Assembly (NCBI GenBank): GCA_004009845.1
Contig: RMBW01000118.1
Location: 1-64,000, forward strand
Direction: 5' to 3'
From: Davidsoniella eucalypti
Lineage: Eukaryota; Ascomycota; Sordariomycetes; Microascales; Ceratocystidaceae
Length of the DNA: 64,000 nt
The notes beneath the pieces were generated by a model. The model worked only from the letters and a program-made list of their open reading frames with translations, was not told where the DNA came from and did no database searches. This document shows, in pieces, positions 20,543 through 32,453 of this stretch (its first letter is position 1; each line of letters opens with the position of its first letter). Both the position numbers and the translations under genes were made by a program.

Positions 20543-22172
20543 GTTGGAACCATGATATCAAGAATATGGTTGGGCCTCGTTCCGTCTGTAAATTAGGCTG
20601 GAGGGCAAAATAGTAGACCTGAGAAAACAAGATGCAAGAGAAAGAAGCAGATGAGATATCACAAAGTCTATAGGATATAGCGTATACAGATAAAAAGAAA
20701 TATATCAAAGGAAAAGATAGGGGAAGATGCGAGTGTTTCTTCTTGTCTTTTCTTTATTCCAGCAAGACAAAGATTCGAGAGGTTTTTGTGTTCTGTCAAC
20801 TCTAGAGAAGAAGGCAGTTATAAAATGCCGAATGGAAATTAAATAAAAAGGGCTGTAAGAAACGCCTCAAATTTTTGTTGGTCCACGTAAGAAATGGAAA
20901 AGAAGAGAACAAATATCCGAATCAAAGAAGAAGACGATTGAAATAGAGAAAGGAAAAAAAAAGCTCCGACCTGATCAGCTTCGTTGGTCATGAAAAAGCA
21001 GATCAGATCGGATCAAGAACTATGCTTTTCAGGTTATTTGGATTTTGTGATAAGCGGGCGACAAGAAAATACATGTTAAATCATGGCACATACATATAGT
21101 ACATCCAAGGAAAAAAGGAAGTTCATTACTTGGAATTAGCTATCACATTCCCATTTCCTTTTTTATTCATCTTACAAAGCCGAACAATACTATTCATACA
21201 TCTTTTCTTCGTCAATACTTGGAGATTAAAAGTCATTTGCTTATCATTACGCCCTGAAAGATAACACTGAGAAAAAAAAGAAAAGTCTTTTGTTTCTTCG
21301 TGTTCCTCTACATTCTGTTCTCTTCTCTCTTAATATATTTCTCACGTTCCTCAAAGATAAGCAAGTACGCTTGAACCTAGCTTTTGAAGCACAAGACGCC
21401 TATGCAGCATAAATAAAAGGCATTATGATTGTATAAAAACCTATCGTTATATTAATATCGTCCACGACATGATGCATTATATGCAAGCCCTTTTCAAGCC
21501 ATTGGAAATTCTCGTTGTGAAAGAGCACATGAACTACTGTTTCATTTGTTTGCTTTTTTCTGTATTTCTCGTTTTGTCTTGGCATTCAGACCATCGACTT
21601 CAACTGTAATTGACGAGACCGTCTTCAACTAATATCATAATCTATTCCGCTGCCAACGTCTATCATTATAACCCTGCTGTATAACCCTAAATTGCTAGAT
21701 CCTATACGTCAACTATCAGTCTTGCTTGAAGATATTGTTCGACGTATCTGTATTTACTCCAACAAAAGATTAGCAAATCATGAAATTATATTTGGCCAAT
21801 TTGACATGCCTTCTAGCTCGCTTCCAGCCTTCTAAAGCCATCCCTTTAGCGCCTACAACTACATTACTTGTGAAAGATATTTTGATTCATGTCTTCGCTT
21901 CTATCGAAAACGCCCGCTATGGCCGCCCTGGTATTTCATTCTTCCCTTGCACGCTAATCACTCGGCTATTCACAATACATACAAACAATTACATATATGT
22001 TTTGATTCATTTTTTTTTCTTCTTTCATTAAAGATATGGATATGATGATGATGATGGTATGTAGAACATCCTTTCCGCAGCCTATAATATAGACAAAACA
22101 ATTTTCATTTCCCAATCTTCGCCTTCTGCTCTCCTGTCCCTTCTAGTTCATTGTTGGAAAAGAAGAAAACAT
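20543..22172. other. Intergenic region between the C2H2 gene and pyruvate kinase
   Basis: 5' flank of the C2H2 gene, AT-rich, then the 3' flank of pyruvate kinase from about 21900. Simple T and GAT repeats around 22010-22060. No gene supported. Confidence 0.5.
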
Positions 22173-24690
22173 TTAAGCCTGCTGGCCAATGCCCAGGTTC
22201 TCGGGGTCAGCAGTGACGATGCGCAGGGTGTTGGTGTTACCCATGCCGCCCTTCCAGCCCTGGACAACAACGACGCGGTCGCCGGTCTTGATGACGTTCA
22301 GAGCCAGAGCCTCCTGGACCGCCCACTTGATACGGCGGTCGACATCCTCCTGCCAGTTGACCTTGTTGAAGTCAGGCTTGGCCTCGGGGAACAGGAAGGG
22401 GTACACGCCACGGTATAGGTGGCTGTAGCGAGAAGCGGATGCGTTACGGGTGACCATGAAGATGGGGCACACGGGGCGGTACTTGGACAGCAGACGGGCA
22501 GAGTCACCAGAGGTGGACAGAACAATGATACCACCGGCACCTAGGTCCAGCGAGGCGCGGACAGCGGCCATGGCGCAAGACTCGGTAACGGAGATGGGGC
22601 GCTTGATCAGGCTGGCCAGCTCCTCGAAGTGGGCGACGTAGGGGATAGAGTTCTCCGACATCAGGCAGGCCTGCGACATCTCGCTGACAGCCTCGTTGGG
22701 GTAGGCACCCTTGGCGGTCTCACCCGACAGCATGACACAGTCAGCACCATCAGCAATAGCATTACCGACATCGCTGATCTCGGCACGGGTGGGGCGGGGG
22801 TTCTTGATCATTGACTCCAGCATCTGGGTGGCACAGATGACGGGCTTGCCAGCAACGTTGCACATGGCAATCAGCTTCTTCTGGGCAGCAAAGACCTCAG
22901 CGGCGGGGATCTCGATACCCAGATCTACAAATTGTTAGTATTGACTTTCCTCTATAGAACTGCTCTGGGGTTTGTTTTAGGTATGCACTTACCACCACGG
23001 GCAACCATGACGGCATCGGTCTCCTCCAGAATCTCGGCAAAGTTGTTCACTAAAAAGGGCAATTGTTAGCGCATGCAACCCCGCAGTAAGGGTCAAGGGT
23101 TATGGTAACCACAGAACCGAGAGGAATTTTTTTTTTGAAAGGGAAAAGCATTAAATACTTACGGCCCTGGCGGTTCTCAATCTTGGAGACAATCTGGATG
23201 TGCTTGCCATCCTCACCAAGAACGGTGCGGATGTCACGGACATCCTGGGCACGACGAATGAACGAGGCGAAGACCATGTCGACGTTGTTCTTGACACCGA
23301 AGCGCAGATCGGCCTTGTCCTTTTCGGACAGAGCAGGCAGATCGACATCAGTGTTGGGCAGGTTGACACCCTTCTTGGAGCAGATGAAGCCGTTGTTGCG
23401 AGCCTTGACCTTGACGGTCTTCTCGTCAACGATCTCCAGAACCTCGAAGGCCAGGACACCGTCATCGACGTAGATCACACGGCCGGGCTGGATGACCTTG
23501 GTGATGTTCTTGTAGTCGACGTACCTGCAAACACAAAGTCAGTCACTATACTGTAGGCATGCGAAGATCAAATACTTGAAGAAAGAAGTGACTTACATGT
23601 TGGAAGCATCGCAGGTGGTAGCGTACTGCTCGTCGGTGGTGATGTTCATGATGGCACCGGCAGCAATGGGACTATTAACGAATGATTAGAAACGTGAGAC
23701 TCGTAAGCAAGACCTCGGAGACAACATCCGAGTGGTCTGAGGGGGACATGAGATAACAGAAAACTTACATGTCGACATCGCCGGCAGTGTTACCAGTACG
23801 GATCTCGGGGCCCTTGGTGTCCAGGGCAATGGCGACCTGGCGGCCGGCGTAGGCCTTCTCGGCGGCGCGGGTGTTGTCAATGACGGACTGGTGGTACTCG
23901 TATGAACCGTGACTATATGGTAGCAAAGACACTTGTTAGTCAAAATCCAAGGCAGCACTTGACAGTAGTTGAAGCTAATAGTGAAACACTCACGAGAAGT
24001 TCATGCGGACAACGTTAAGACCAGCCTTGCGGAGGTTGTTGATAGCCTCGACCGAGTTGGTCTTGGGGCCGATAGTGCAGATGATGGACGAGCGGCGGTA
24101 GTTGCGCTCGGGAGCGTAGGCGGTGTCAAGACCGGCCAACCAGGCGATCTGGATAGGATAAGAGAAGACCATGTTAGCGGATAAAGAGATGATTACAATG
24201 TATAATGAAGAATGATGAAGAACGATAAGAGGATATGATAGAGCCAAGTATCGTCAAGTAGCCGCTGCTCTGCGGTGTAGCTTCTACAGTGGTAGGCTGG
24301 CTAGTGTCTTGGTTAAGCGATAGGCAAGTGAGCAACAACACAACTAGGAGTTATGAGGAGCAAGAGAGACATGGTTGGTTTGGGGAAGCTCCGAGAGCGG
24401 TCGGCGGTAGCAGAGCTCAGCGGGAAGCGTAGCAGCCAGCAATAGCAATAGTGATAGTGACAGCCAGCAGAGCAGGACAGTAGCAGTAGTAGCGATGGAA
24501 GCAGAGGCTTCGCAAGGACAAGCAGCCGCAGTGTACGAGCGACGGTAAGAGATACTGGGCATTGGTCTATCTTCCTCTATCTGTTTTTCTTGCAGAAATA
24601 AAGGCGCTTGAGCAGGACGGGGTGAAGGACAAAGGAGATGGGAAAGCATACCTTGCCCCGGGCCTCAAGGTGCTGCTGAACAGAAGCCAT
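22173..24690 (-). CDS. pyk: Pyruvate kinase
   Basis: Converts phosphoenolpyruvate and ADP to pyruvate and ATP, the last step of glycolysis, in the cytosol. Seven exons: 24690-24652, 24148-23994, 23912-23769, 23671-23597, 23524-23163, 23049-22993, 22924-22173. They join in frame to 527 aa, the normal fungal length. The protein contains SIICTIGPKTNSVE and VVRMNFSHGSYEYH. Also present are the active-site signature IQIVSKIENRQG, MVARGDLGIEIP, QMLESM, MLSGETAKGAYP and the C-terminal regulatory domain with VVVQGWKGGMGNTN. The first exon encodes only 13 residues and is followed by a 503 bp intron, long for this genome. The minus-strand leader before the ATG is CT-rich, as in highly expressed fungal genes. 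Confidence 0.96.
24149..24651 (-). other. 503 bp first intron of pyruvate kinase
   Basis: Donor GTATGC directly after codon 13, acceptor TATCCAG before the codon for Ile14. The other five introns of this gene are 68-113 bp. Long 5' introns in glycolytic genes can hold regulatory sequence; here only the size difference is seen. Confidence 0.8.
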
Positions 24691-27129
24691 TTTGATGAAT
24701 TATTGGTGATGTCTGAGAAGTGGTAGGAGATGGATGGCGGTATGAAGAAGAAAATAAATTGAAATGGCGAGAGAGGATTCTGGGAAACGAGAAAAAAATA
24801 GATAGACAAGTCTACAGGCAAGCGGCTGAGAAAGGGTTTATGTATTGACAAATCGGACGACAGCAGAAGAGAGAGACAAGACAAAGCTGCTGTTACAGCC
24901 ACTGCTATTGAAGGCATTAGGCATAGGGCCATAAAAACAGCGCCGTGGGACGCCGCCGAGCACGTCCTGTCCTGCCTTGGCCCAAGCAAAAAAACAAAAC
25001 AAGCCATAGCAGGCAAAACGTGGCGGGGTAGCTCGTTTTGGGGGGTGTACGGAGGATGGGATGTGGACATCGATATCCTTAGACTTGACTGGCTGGGGCT
25101 CGCTGGCGTGGGTTTGTTTCGGTTTTTTTGTCCTTTTTTTACTCTTGTTTTTCTTCCGCAAGCTCTGGTCTATCTATCGGTAGAGAAGATAGCACGATGG
25201 ACGGGGGCGCCTCGCCTGCCTGGGACAAATGCGACCTGACCACCTGAGCGAATAACGGCCGAGGTTCTTCCACTGTGGATGACCGACTGATGGTCAGTGA
25301 TAGATGATTAGTGCCTGGTGGTGATGAATGGCTGGCGATTGATGGAATTAATCAGAGACCAGTGTTTATCTCTGCTATCTTGACTTATCTACATCTATTT
25401 CTATGGCTCTTAAAAAAGGTTATATCCTTTGTTTCTTGAATGTGTGCGGCAACGGCCCCGTGGAAGACAAAAGGAAGTTGCAAAAAATTCTCACGCTGCG
25501 AAACCCAAAGCGAAGCAGATGCTACAAATTACAAACCAACCTACTCCGTAACGGCAAGTGCAGCAGCAGCCAAGCAGTTGCTCTATAGCTGTAGGCAGGC
25601 ACAGGCCCCGGCCTCACTTCGCTGGCTCTTGCCTGTTTTTCCTTTCTTTTCTATTGCCATGCATTCCTTCTTTTCATGACGATGGGTAGCCCTTTGTTAT
25701 TTCTTTCTCCCAGGAAGTCCCTAAGGGATAGGCTTCCTTCTAGTATTCCTTCAAACACCAAGAACGGACGGACTCCCAACACTGAAAATAAGCCAGGTGA
25801 TCTACTTATCACTAGAGGTAGAAGCTGCCTGCGCGTTTTGTTTATTACTCGGTTGCTTAGTGTTTTGGAAACGAGGCGAGCAAATCCTCAAGCAAGCCGT
25901 GTTGTCGGTGAGGGGCAGCAGCTCGCCCAGAGACTGAAGATTATAATGCTACAACTACATTCTAGGCAAGTGCAAACGTCGGCACCTTCTACGCCTATTT
26001 TCCCGTCGTGCCAAGAGGCTGCAAGGGTGGAGCCCACTATTGCTGCGACTGCAACTACTATGACAAGCAAACCCGGTCTCTGTCTATTGATATTGTTGAT
26101 ATCACTGTTAGATGAGGCTCTTTAGCTCTTCATGGGAGGGGTTGTCGCTCCTTATCCGGTGCTATTAAATCTCAGACTCACAACAAACAACCATAACCCC
26201 GCGAACTCATAGCCTCGTCTCGTCCTCTTTTTAGCTATATATTTCTCATTTCAGATCTCCCATTTCATATCCCATTTTCATGTCTCCCTGCTTTTTTTCT
26301 ACTTCAAAGTCCGGCCATCCAGTCCGGTCCGAAAAAAGAGGACAAGTCCGCCCCTCCCTGATTGGTTGACTCTAATACCCGCCATCTTTAAGGGCTCATT
26401 TGTGTGATTTTTCCGGCCCTAGTCCAACAAACTGTTCGTGGTTCTACTCTTGCGTCAACTATATTTATTGCCATTGCCTATTTGTATGCGCCAATATATA
26501 TTGATCAACTTGACCCCCAAGTGACAACAACGACAACAACAAATATACCCTGAGCCGGAATTAACATGGCAGTACCGACAGCGTACAACGTAAACAACGG
26601 GATCCCCTCGGATAGTGACAGTGTCATGTAACAGGACAACAAAGCTCAGTATTTCATTAGTGGCCATTCGATACGTTCTTGTATCGGCGGGAATAATTTA
26701 AAATAGTGTTGCTATCTTGTCGCACCACCAACCACACCACTCAATCAACCAACCGTATTTCTGGGCTCAAGCGCTACCCTGGCCTTTTATGGGCCACAAA
26801 AAAGGAAGTTGCAGCCCCCGCGTCTCAGGCGCCTTCACCTACCCTAACTTTCTTAGAGTCCAATTTTTTTTTCCTTACAACTATGGTAGGCTGTCAGCTA
26901 TAGGCTTATTAGATATTTATATTTATATTATATTATATTTTATTTTATTAACAAGCACGGGGGTAGGGCCAATAGGACGCGGCTCCCACCCATCACCTCA
27001 AGGGTGTCTATGTACTAACTACTTGACTACTTGTGTACCTAGCTTCTAAAAACACAGTGTGGTGGAACCCTATATAACCCTAGTGGTCATAGGGTGTAAC
27101 AGCTATAAGATAATAAACGGCGGGCGTTG
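24691..27129. other. Long gene-free region upstream of pyruvate kinase
   Basis: It contains the pyruvate kinase promoter (CT-rich on the minus strand close to the ATG) and about 2 kb more without a recognisable gene. A 149-codon frame at 25676-26125 has no domain and no start context; I do not call it. Around 26900-26960 there is a TATAT-rich tract and then the flank of the retrotransposon relic. Confidence 0.45.
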
Positions 27130-27133
27130 TGCA

Positions 27134-27570
27134 TCAGTGTGTTAACTCTTCGTGATAGGCCTTGAAGTCGCCATGTTGAGTTCGACACCAAATTAGGAAC
27201 CTGAGATGCCTTCTGCTAAGACAAAGCTCATCGGGAGGGCCCTTAGGCCTATAAAGGGGTGAAGCTACTCTCTGCCACCATTTGACGGCTTTTTGTTGGA
27301 ACCGTCGTTTAACAGCCCTCTTGACACCTGCCTTCGGAAAGCCGGGCGCGTGGAGGCAGGCTTCTTTAGTGAGGGAGTCGGCTTGTTCGTTTCCCTCCAT
27401 TCCAATGTGCCCAGGGCACTAAAGAACTCGAAGTCGGCCCGGCCTACCAGGGTGCCAGATTCTTCGGAGTGGCCAGGTAGTTGCGAGTCATCAGCTAAGT
27501 AACGGATGGACAGGAGCAGGCTGGTACGCGGAAAAGAATAGCCAACGACGGACCAGTGGGAAGCAAGCAT
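27134..27570 (-). pseudogene. LINE RNase H C-terminal fragment
   Basis: Reads CPGHIGMEGNEQADSLTKEA, the last catalytic motif region of LINE RNase H (PGH..GNE.AD), then the usual basic tail and LSRRHLRFLI..RTQHGDF. The codon before CPGH is TAG (27421-27419), where a Trp is expected. The N-terminal partner lies at 28908-28720 on the other side of the plus-strand insertion. Confidence 0.8.
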
Positions 27571-27574
27571 GCGG

Positions 27575-28500
27575 AAATATGGTGGAGGTTGCTGATGCGG
27601 AAATAAAAGCTATATTACTAGGCCTCATGCCCCTCCCAACCCGACAAATCGAGACGGATCAGACGATATGCTCAGACAACCAAGCAACAGTTCACCGTTT
27701 CAACGACAAGGCACAACAACAAGGCACAACAAACTGGGACATTGCAGCAAGCAGTAGACGAAACGAAGATATGGATACAGACGGCCAAACGGAGGCATCG
27801 AGGACTATATGCTGCACCTAGGTGCCAGGCCACAAAGATATACGGAAACGAAGAAGCCGACAAGTTAGCTGAAGTGGCAGCAACCGACACCTGGGATTTA
27901 GAGATGTCTCTAGCCACAGCTAGAAAATGGATCAAGGAAGACACCAAACATGAACAATGGTTTAGAGCACAAGCGACTATCAAGGACAACAATTTCCGTG
28001 CCAAGCTGACTTTCCTGAAACAGAAAGAGACTGCGCTACCAGGAGGACCAAGACAAATTCAAGGAGCAGTGCTAGCTGCTATGTCAGGCCATAGTGACTT
28101 CAACTACCACTTATGTTTCCAACACAAGGATGCTTCACTCAAATGCAAATCATGCGATAGAGACAAGGACCTTTCTGGGCCTGTAAAGGTGAACCAGGAG
28201 CCTGGACCGAAACGTTTGTACAGAAACTGCTGAGAAGTACCCCAAGCAGACGAACTCTGGCGACCTTATAAGAAGGGCATGGACTTTTCTCTGGCATTGG
28301 ACTCAACATCTGTTGACCTTGTCTTACACCTTCAACTTTCTTGAATTTCTCTCTCTATATGTGTTTTAACCTTTCCTTTGTCTTGTATGTTTTCCTTTTA
28401 TATCTTGTTTTGCTCCTTTTGTATTGTTTTTGCTTTTCAGTTTTGTTTCATCATTTGAAGTAACACGGGGGTATCTACGGATGGCGTCCTATGAAGTAAT
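27575..28500 (+). mobile_element. Second LINE 3' end inserted in opposite orientation
   Basis: Plus-strand RNase H remnant: VADAEIKAI near 27585, a frameshifted middle, VPGHKDI (about 27822) preceded by TAG (27819-27821) where Trp is expected, then YGNEEADKLAEVA, and a readable C-terminal tail to 28233 with LCFQHKDASLKCKSC. The sequence differs clearly from the minus-strand RNase H, so this is a different element family or subfamily. The right end is uncertain; a T-rich stretch follows to about 28450. Confidence 0.7.
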
Positions 28501-28719
28501 ATGGGCGGAGGAGACATAAAAATCAGTGACAGAAAAATCAGCTCGTCCGGACTCGAAAATCCACTCGTAATAGTTTAGGAAGAATATAAATATAACAACA
28601 ACAAAAGCTGTGAATCACCGGAACTCCAGGTTCTCGGGCTATGAGGTGAAAGTAGGATTAGAGTTTAGTAGGACTTTTGAGGTTTTTTGGTTGATTAGAA
28701 TAATCTAGATGTTCATGGT

Positions 28720-29100
28720 TTAAATCTTGGTGTAGGAGAAAGCTCTCTTTAAGCTTAATAGGGCCTTTGAGATTTCAGCGTAAGATACCTTGTAGTTCTT
28801 TCTTTGGGAGATCTTTACTGAGGCGATCCAAGTGTGAAGCTGCCATACAGAGGCTTCAGCACCGGCAAGACCATTCGATTGTTTGGAGCCATCTGAATAT
28901 ACCACCATGTCAAAGAGGGGGGGATGTTGTTGGGCATAGCTTGGTAACTTTCTTTAGTCCAGACACCTGCCTCCTGGAGGAGTGTAGGTATGGGCATAGT
29001 TCGATACACCGGAATGATGCACTGGCATGTACCACAGGACAGATGGCCAGAGAGTAGACGTCGACCCCATCCAGAGCGGGTGGGGGATTGCGCAAGGGCG
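28720..29100 (-). pseudogene. LINE reverse-transcriptase C-terminal flank and RNase H N-terminus fragment
   Basis: PIPTLLQEAGV, typical of the segment between the reverse transcriptase and the RNase H of Tad-type elements, is readable near 28990. The RNase H start VVYSDGSKQSNG (28908 onward) carries the first catalytic Asp (YSDGS). The YADD-type reverse transcriptase core should lie between the endonuclease and this piece but is missing, so about 1.5 kb has been deleted. Confidence 0.7.
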
Positions 29101-29104
29101 GATT

Positions 29105-29400
29105 CCAACAGTGTACGGTCCCCAGGCTTCATCCTGCCCTAGTTGGATGAAGGTGCCTATAGACACATGGTCTGAAGACAAGTGGGCATCCGGCAGGATT
29201 ACCGAGGTAGCTCCTGGGATGAGGTCGAGTACATGGCCTCTGTTGTGTGTGGGTTGTCCGATAGGGCTAGCCAGTCAAAGGGTGTTTGATTCCATCCATT
29301 GCACCAGTTGATCTGATCCAGAGGAGCGGGAGACGTTGGGTTCCCATGATTTGTGGTGCAAGTTGAAATCGCCGGCAAAGATCGTGTTAGCTTTAACATA
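29105..29400 (-). pseudogene. LINE endonuclease (EEP/APE-type) fragment
   Basis: One minus-strand frame reads AGDFNLHHKSWEP, then SDQLVQWME, a TGA stop, LASPIGQPTHNRGHVLDL, and SSDHVSI. GDFN and SDH are the catalytic signature motifs of the endonuclease/exonuclease/phosphatase domain of LINEs. The internal stop and the missing N-terminal half make it non-functional. Confidence 0.8.
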
Positions 29401-29804
29401 TCAATGTTGAATAAGGGATTAAGGCTTGACTGTGACCAGTCATGGGCAGGGGAAAACTTGTCAAATTCGCGATGGCTAACGGAACTTCGCGAACTATGTT
29501 CAGGGCTCCTGGGCAAGAACTACATCAAAGCAGCCTGTGCAGGCCACCTGCAACAACTGATTATGAGCACTATTCGCTCGTCCCACATTTACCTAAAGCA
29601 CACGTAGGAGGGGCGTAGCAGCTCGGTGATAGTTTGAGGGACATATATTGATGAGACAGGGATACTTCATCACTATCTATCTCCATCTCGGCGAGGGGAG
29701 CGAAAGAGTTCGTCGGAACTCGCGGTGGCAGTGGGGGCTCCTGGTGAGCTCGAGTCGGTCGCTAATCTTAGGACCGGCGGAGGGAGGTTTAGATACCAGA
29801 GGAC

Positions 29805-30159
29805 CTATCTCGGTCGGCTTGGCTGGGCTGCTCGTTTAGGTTTACTGCCGTGCGACCCGGGGGTCCCGAGGGCAATGTTGTGGACGAGGGAGTCCAGAGT
29901 TGTTAGGTGTCGTTCGCGGACATTCTCGCGCATTGCGGTAAGGAAAGGTCTGACGAGCGCGTAGACCTTTACGGCGGTCGTCGTGTCTTCCTCTCGATCG
30001 CGTGGAAGCTGATCGAGGGCGTCCACGACTCGCGCCGGCCTCTGGCGCCTTGCCTTCCATTGGAAACTCGAGGCGAAAGGGGTTATTTATGGTGTTTGAT
30101 CCGAATGTTGTTATCAAAATCGTCGTCGGTGTTAAGTATAACGCATACGATAATGCCAC
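29805..30159 (-). pseudogene. Possible LINE ORF1 remnant
   Basis: Two overlapping minus-strand frames (30026-29805 and 30159-29842) give a basic, Pro/Arg-rich product without recognisable zinc knuckle. Assignment rests on its position upstream of the endonuclease relic, so it is weak. Confidence 0.35.
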
Positions 30160-30160
30160 C

Positions 30161-30717
30161 TTAGATAGCGCAAGAACACATTTTAGCCTTTGTATGATCG
30201 TCTCACGTGATGCACCAGAGCGCTGACAAACAAAACAAACAATGACGCCTGCTACCAGAGTACCTACACTACAGTGCTACCCCACACCCAACTTCAAGTA
30301 TCCGTATATCAGCCCGGCCCAATAGCGAGTCTTTTAATTGCGAGCCTTACAACTTGGTAGTAGTAGCAGAGCACGAATTCTGGCTACAGCGGCTCATTTT
30401 TGGTAGCAGTGAAGCCGAGCTAGTGAGCCAGGCCAAAATTCACAGTGTCTTATTTTTTTACTTTACCTGCAAGCTTCGAAGAAGAAGGAACAACCAAAAA
30501 AGCTTACAGACGACTCCGATTACCCGGGCTTCATTCATTGTTTTTTTTTTGTTTCCACCTTGACTTTCCAGCTTCACAAACATTGCAATTGGGAGCTAAT
30601 TGATCGTCTAGTTCAACTTCAATTGCAAACTAGCGTCTCTTATCTTTTCGGCACAAACCCTTACTCACCTTCTCTCTGCGATAATATACAAGCCCACCAC
30701 CAAAAAAACAGCCCACA
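30161..30717. other. Promoter region of the complex I subunit gene
   Basis: Between the LINE relic and the ATG at 30718. No gene; a T run lies at 30541-30550 and a CA-rich leader directly precedes the ATG. Confidence 0.5.
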
Positions 30718-31744
30718 ATGGCTTCGTGGATGACCCGAAGCAGAGCCGCCATCACCACGGCGGCCACCAAGTCCCAACAGCCCAGCATGCTCGTATCCAA
30801 CTCTGCCGTTAGATGCCTCTCGTCCTCCGCCGCAAGGCTCGTCAACATGCCGCAGAATGCGCCCGATATGCGCAAGGCTAAGCGTGCGCCGACCTCCGCG
30901 ACACTCAACGCCCCGCTCGAAAACCCGGCTGATAAGTACGCCACAAAGGCCGATAATCTGCACAAGTACGGCGCCTGGATCATGGGCTGTCTGCCCAAGT
31001 ACGTTCAGCAGTTCTCCGTATGGAAGGACGAGCTCACCATCTACATCGCTCCTGCTGGCGTGATCCCCGTCTTTACATTCCTCAAGTGTAAGTCCACAAT
31101 CTATTACGAAATCAGACAGGAACAAGAAAAGAAGGCAATTCTGGAGCACAATTCTCGTAGCCTATCATTCATATACTAGTCTCACTTAACGAGTCTCAAG
31201 CCCGTCTCGCTAATAAGTCTCTGTCCCATCCTTAGACAACACTTCAGCTGAATTCACTCAGCTCAGTACCGTCACGGCCAATGATTTCCCCACTCGCGAC
31301 CAACGCTTCGAAGTTGTCTACAACCTACTCAGCGTCCGTTACAACTCCCGCATCCGTGTCAAGACCTACTGCGATGAAGTGACCCCTGTGCCTAGTGTTA
31401 CCCCTCTGTACGACGGTGCTAATTGGTACGAACGCGAGACCTACGACATGTTCGGCATCATCTTCTCCGGTCACCCCGATTTACGCCGCATCATGACTGA
31501 CTACGGCTTCGAAGGTCATCCTTTACGCAAGGATTTCCCGCTGACCGGCTACACCGAGGTCCGCTTCGATGAGGAAAAGAAGCGTATCGTGTACGAGCCT
31601 CTCGAACTCACCCAGGCTTTCCGGAACTTCGAAGGTGGTACTACTGCTTGGGAACCAGTCGGTGCTGGTGTTGACCTCAAGCCAGACACTTTCAAACTCC
31701 CTACTCCTAAGCCCGAGGAGAAGAAGGAAGAAGCCAAGAAATAA
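30718..31744 (+). CDS. NDUFS3: NADH:ubiquinone oxidoreductase 30 kDa subunit (complex I, NDUFS3/NuoC)
   Basis: Core subunit of the peripheral arm of mitochondrial complex I. Two exons, 30718-31087 and 31236-31744, with a 148 bp intron (GTAAGT...CTTAG) make 292 aa. The junction restores FLKYNTSAEFTQ. The N-terminal 40 residues are Arg/Ser/Ala-rich without acidic residues, as expected of a matrix-targeting presequence. The family signature ERETYDMFGIIFSGHP followed by DLRRIM is complete, then DYGFEGHPLRKDFPLTGY. The Lys/Glu-rich tail is normal for fungi. Its 3' end faces the UFD4 gene. Confidence 0.96.
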
Positions 31745-32453
31745 CATGTTGATTTGGCCAACCTCAGCTCTAACAAAAAACAGTCTATACAGTTACAGAC
31801 ACAACCCACACAGACAGATACTCTCTCATCCATGTAGAGCAGAACATATACTAAGTAAATAGAACATATTATTTTACCCATCGTATAAAGGTACTCGAAA
31901 GTGACGTGAAGTAAAACTTTGTTTTGATCATGGTGTGAAGACAATTTAACGGGCATGAAAAGTGATATTAATGCTAGGGTTATATATAAGTATAGTCAAG
32001 GGTTTGATAGAATGAACTATAAAACGCATACCAACAGAAACTCAAAGGTACAATTTGACTATTTCGAGAGAAATCTAGATAACTAGAAAAACAATAAGCA
32101 ATAACTACAGCTAGGTACAATCCTAGTACCCAATACAACCTTTATTTTCAATTGAAACTAACAAGCACCTTCTGGGGATGTGAAACTAGAGTGATAATAA
32201 TGATAATGATGATTTGGCCATCCCATGCCTTGAGACGAGAAGGGGAGAATAAAAGTCATGAAGAGACGAGAAAATGGAATAGATGATGAAAGGAAAAAAC
32301 AAAAAGTCCGAACAGCATGCGTAAAAATGAGGATGTGTGAAGTTGATACAGATACAAAAGATAGAATGATAAAGGAAAAGAGAGGGGGGGAAGAAGAATG
32401 TTAGATCCTCAAAAACTAAGGATAAATGTGAAAGCACGATACTGGAAGATCGC
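31745..32453. other. Convergent intergenic region between NDUFS3 and UFD4
   Basis: 3' flanks of both genes, AT-rich. No gene supported. Confidence 0.5.

Larger units (their letters stand above)
27130..30160 (-). mobile_element. Dead Tad-like LINE (non-LTR retrotransposon), internally deleted and interrupted
   Basis: Read on the minus strand from right to left: possible ORF1 remnant (30159-29805, basic, Pro/Arg-rich), an endonuclease remnant (29400-29105), the C-terminal flank of the reverse transcriptase (29100-28935), the RNase H start (28908-28720), and after an interruption the RNase H end (27570-27134). The catalytic core of the reverse transcriptase is absent. Stops and frame changes occur in every segment. 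Confidence 0.75.

Noticed and set aside
25676..26125. 149-codon plus-strand frame upstream of pyruvate kinase
   Set aside because: No recognised domain, no hint of intron structure or conserved motif; could be real but unsupported.
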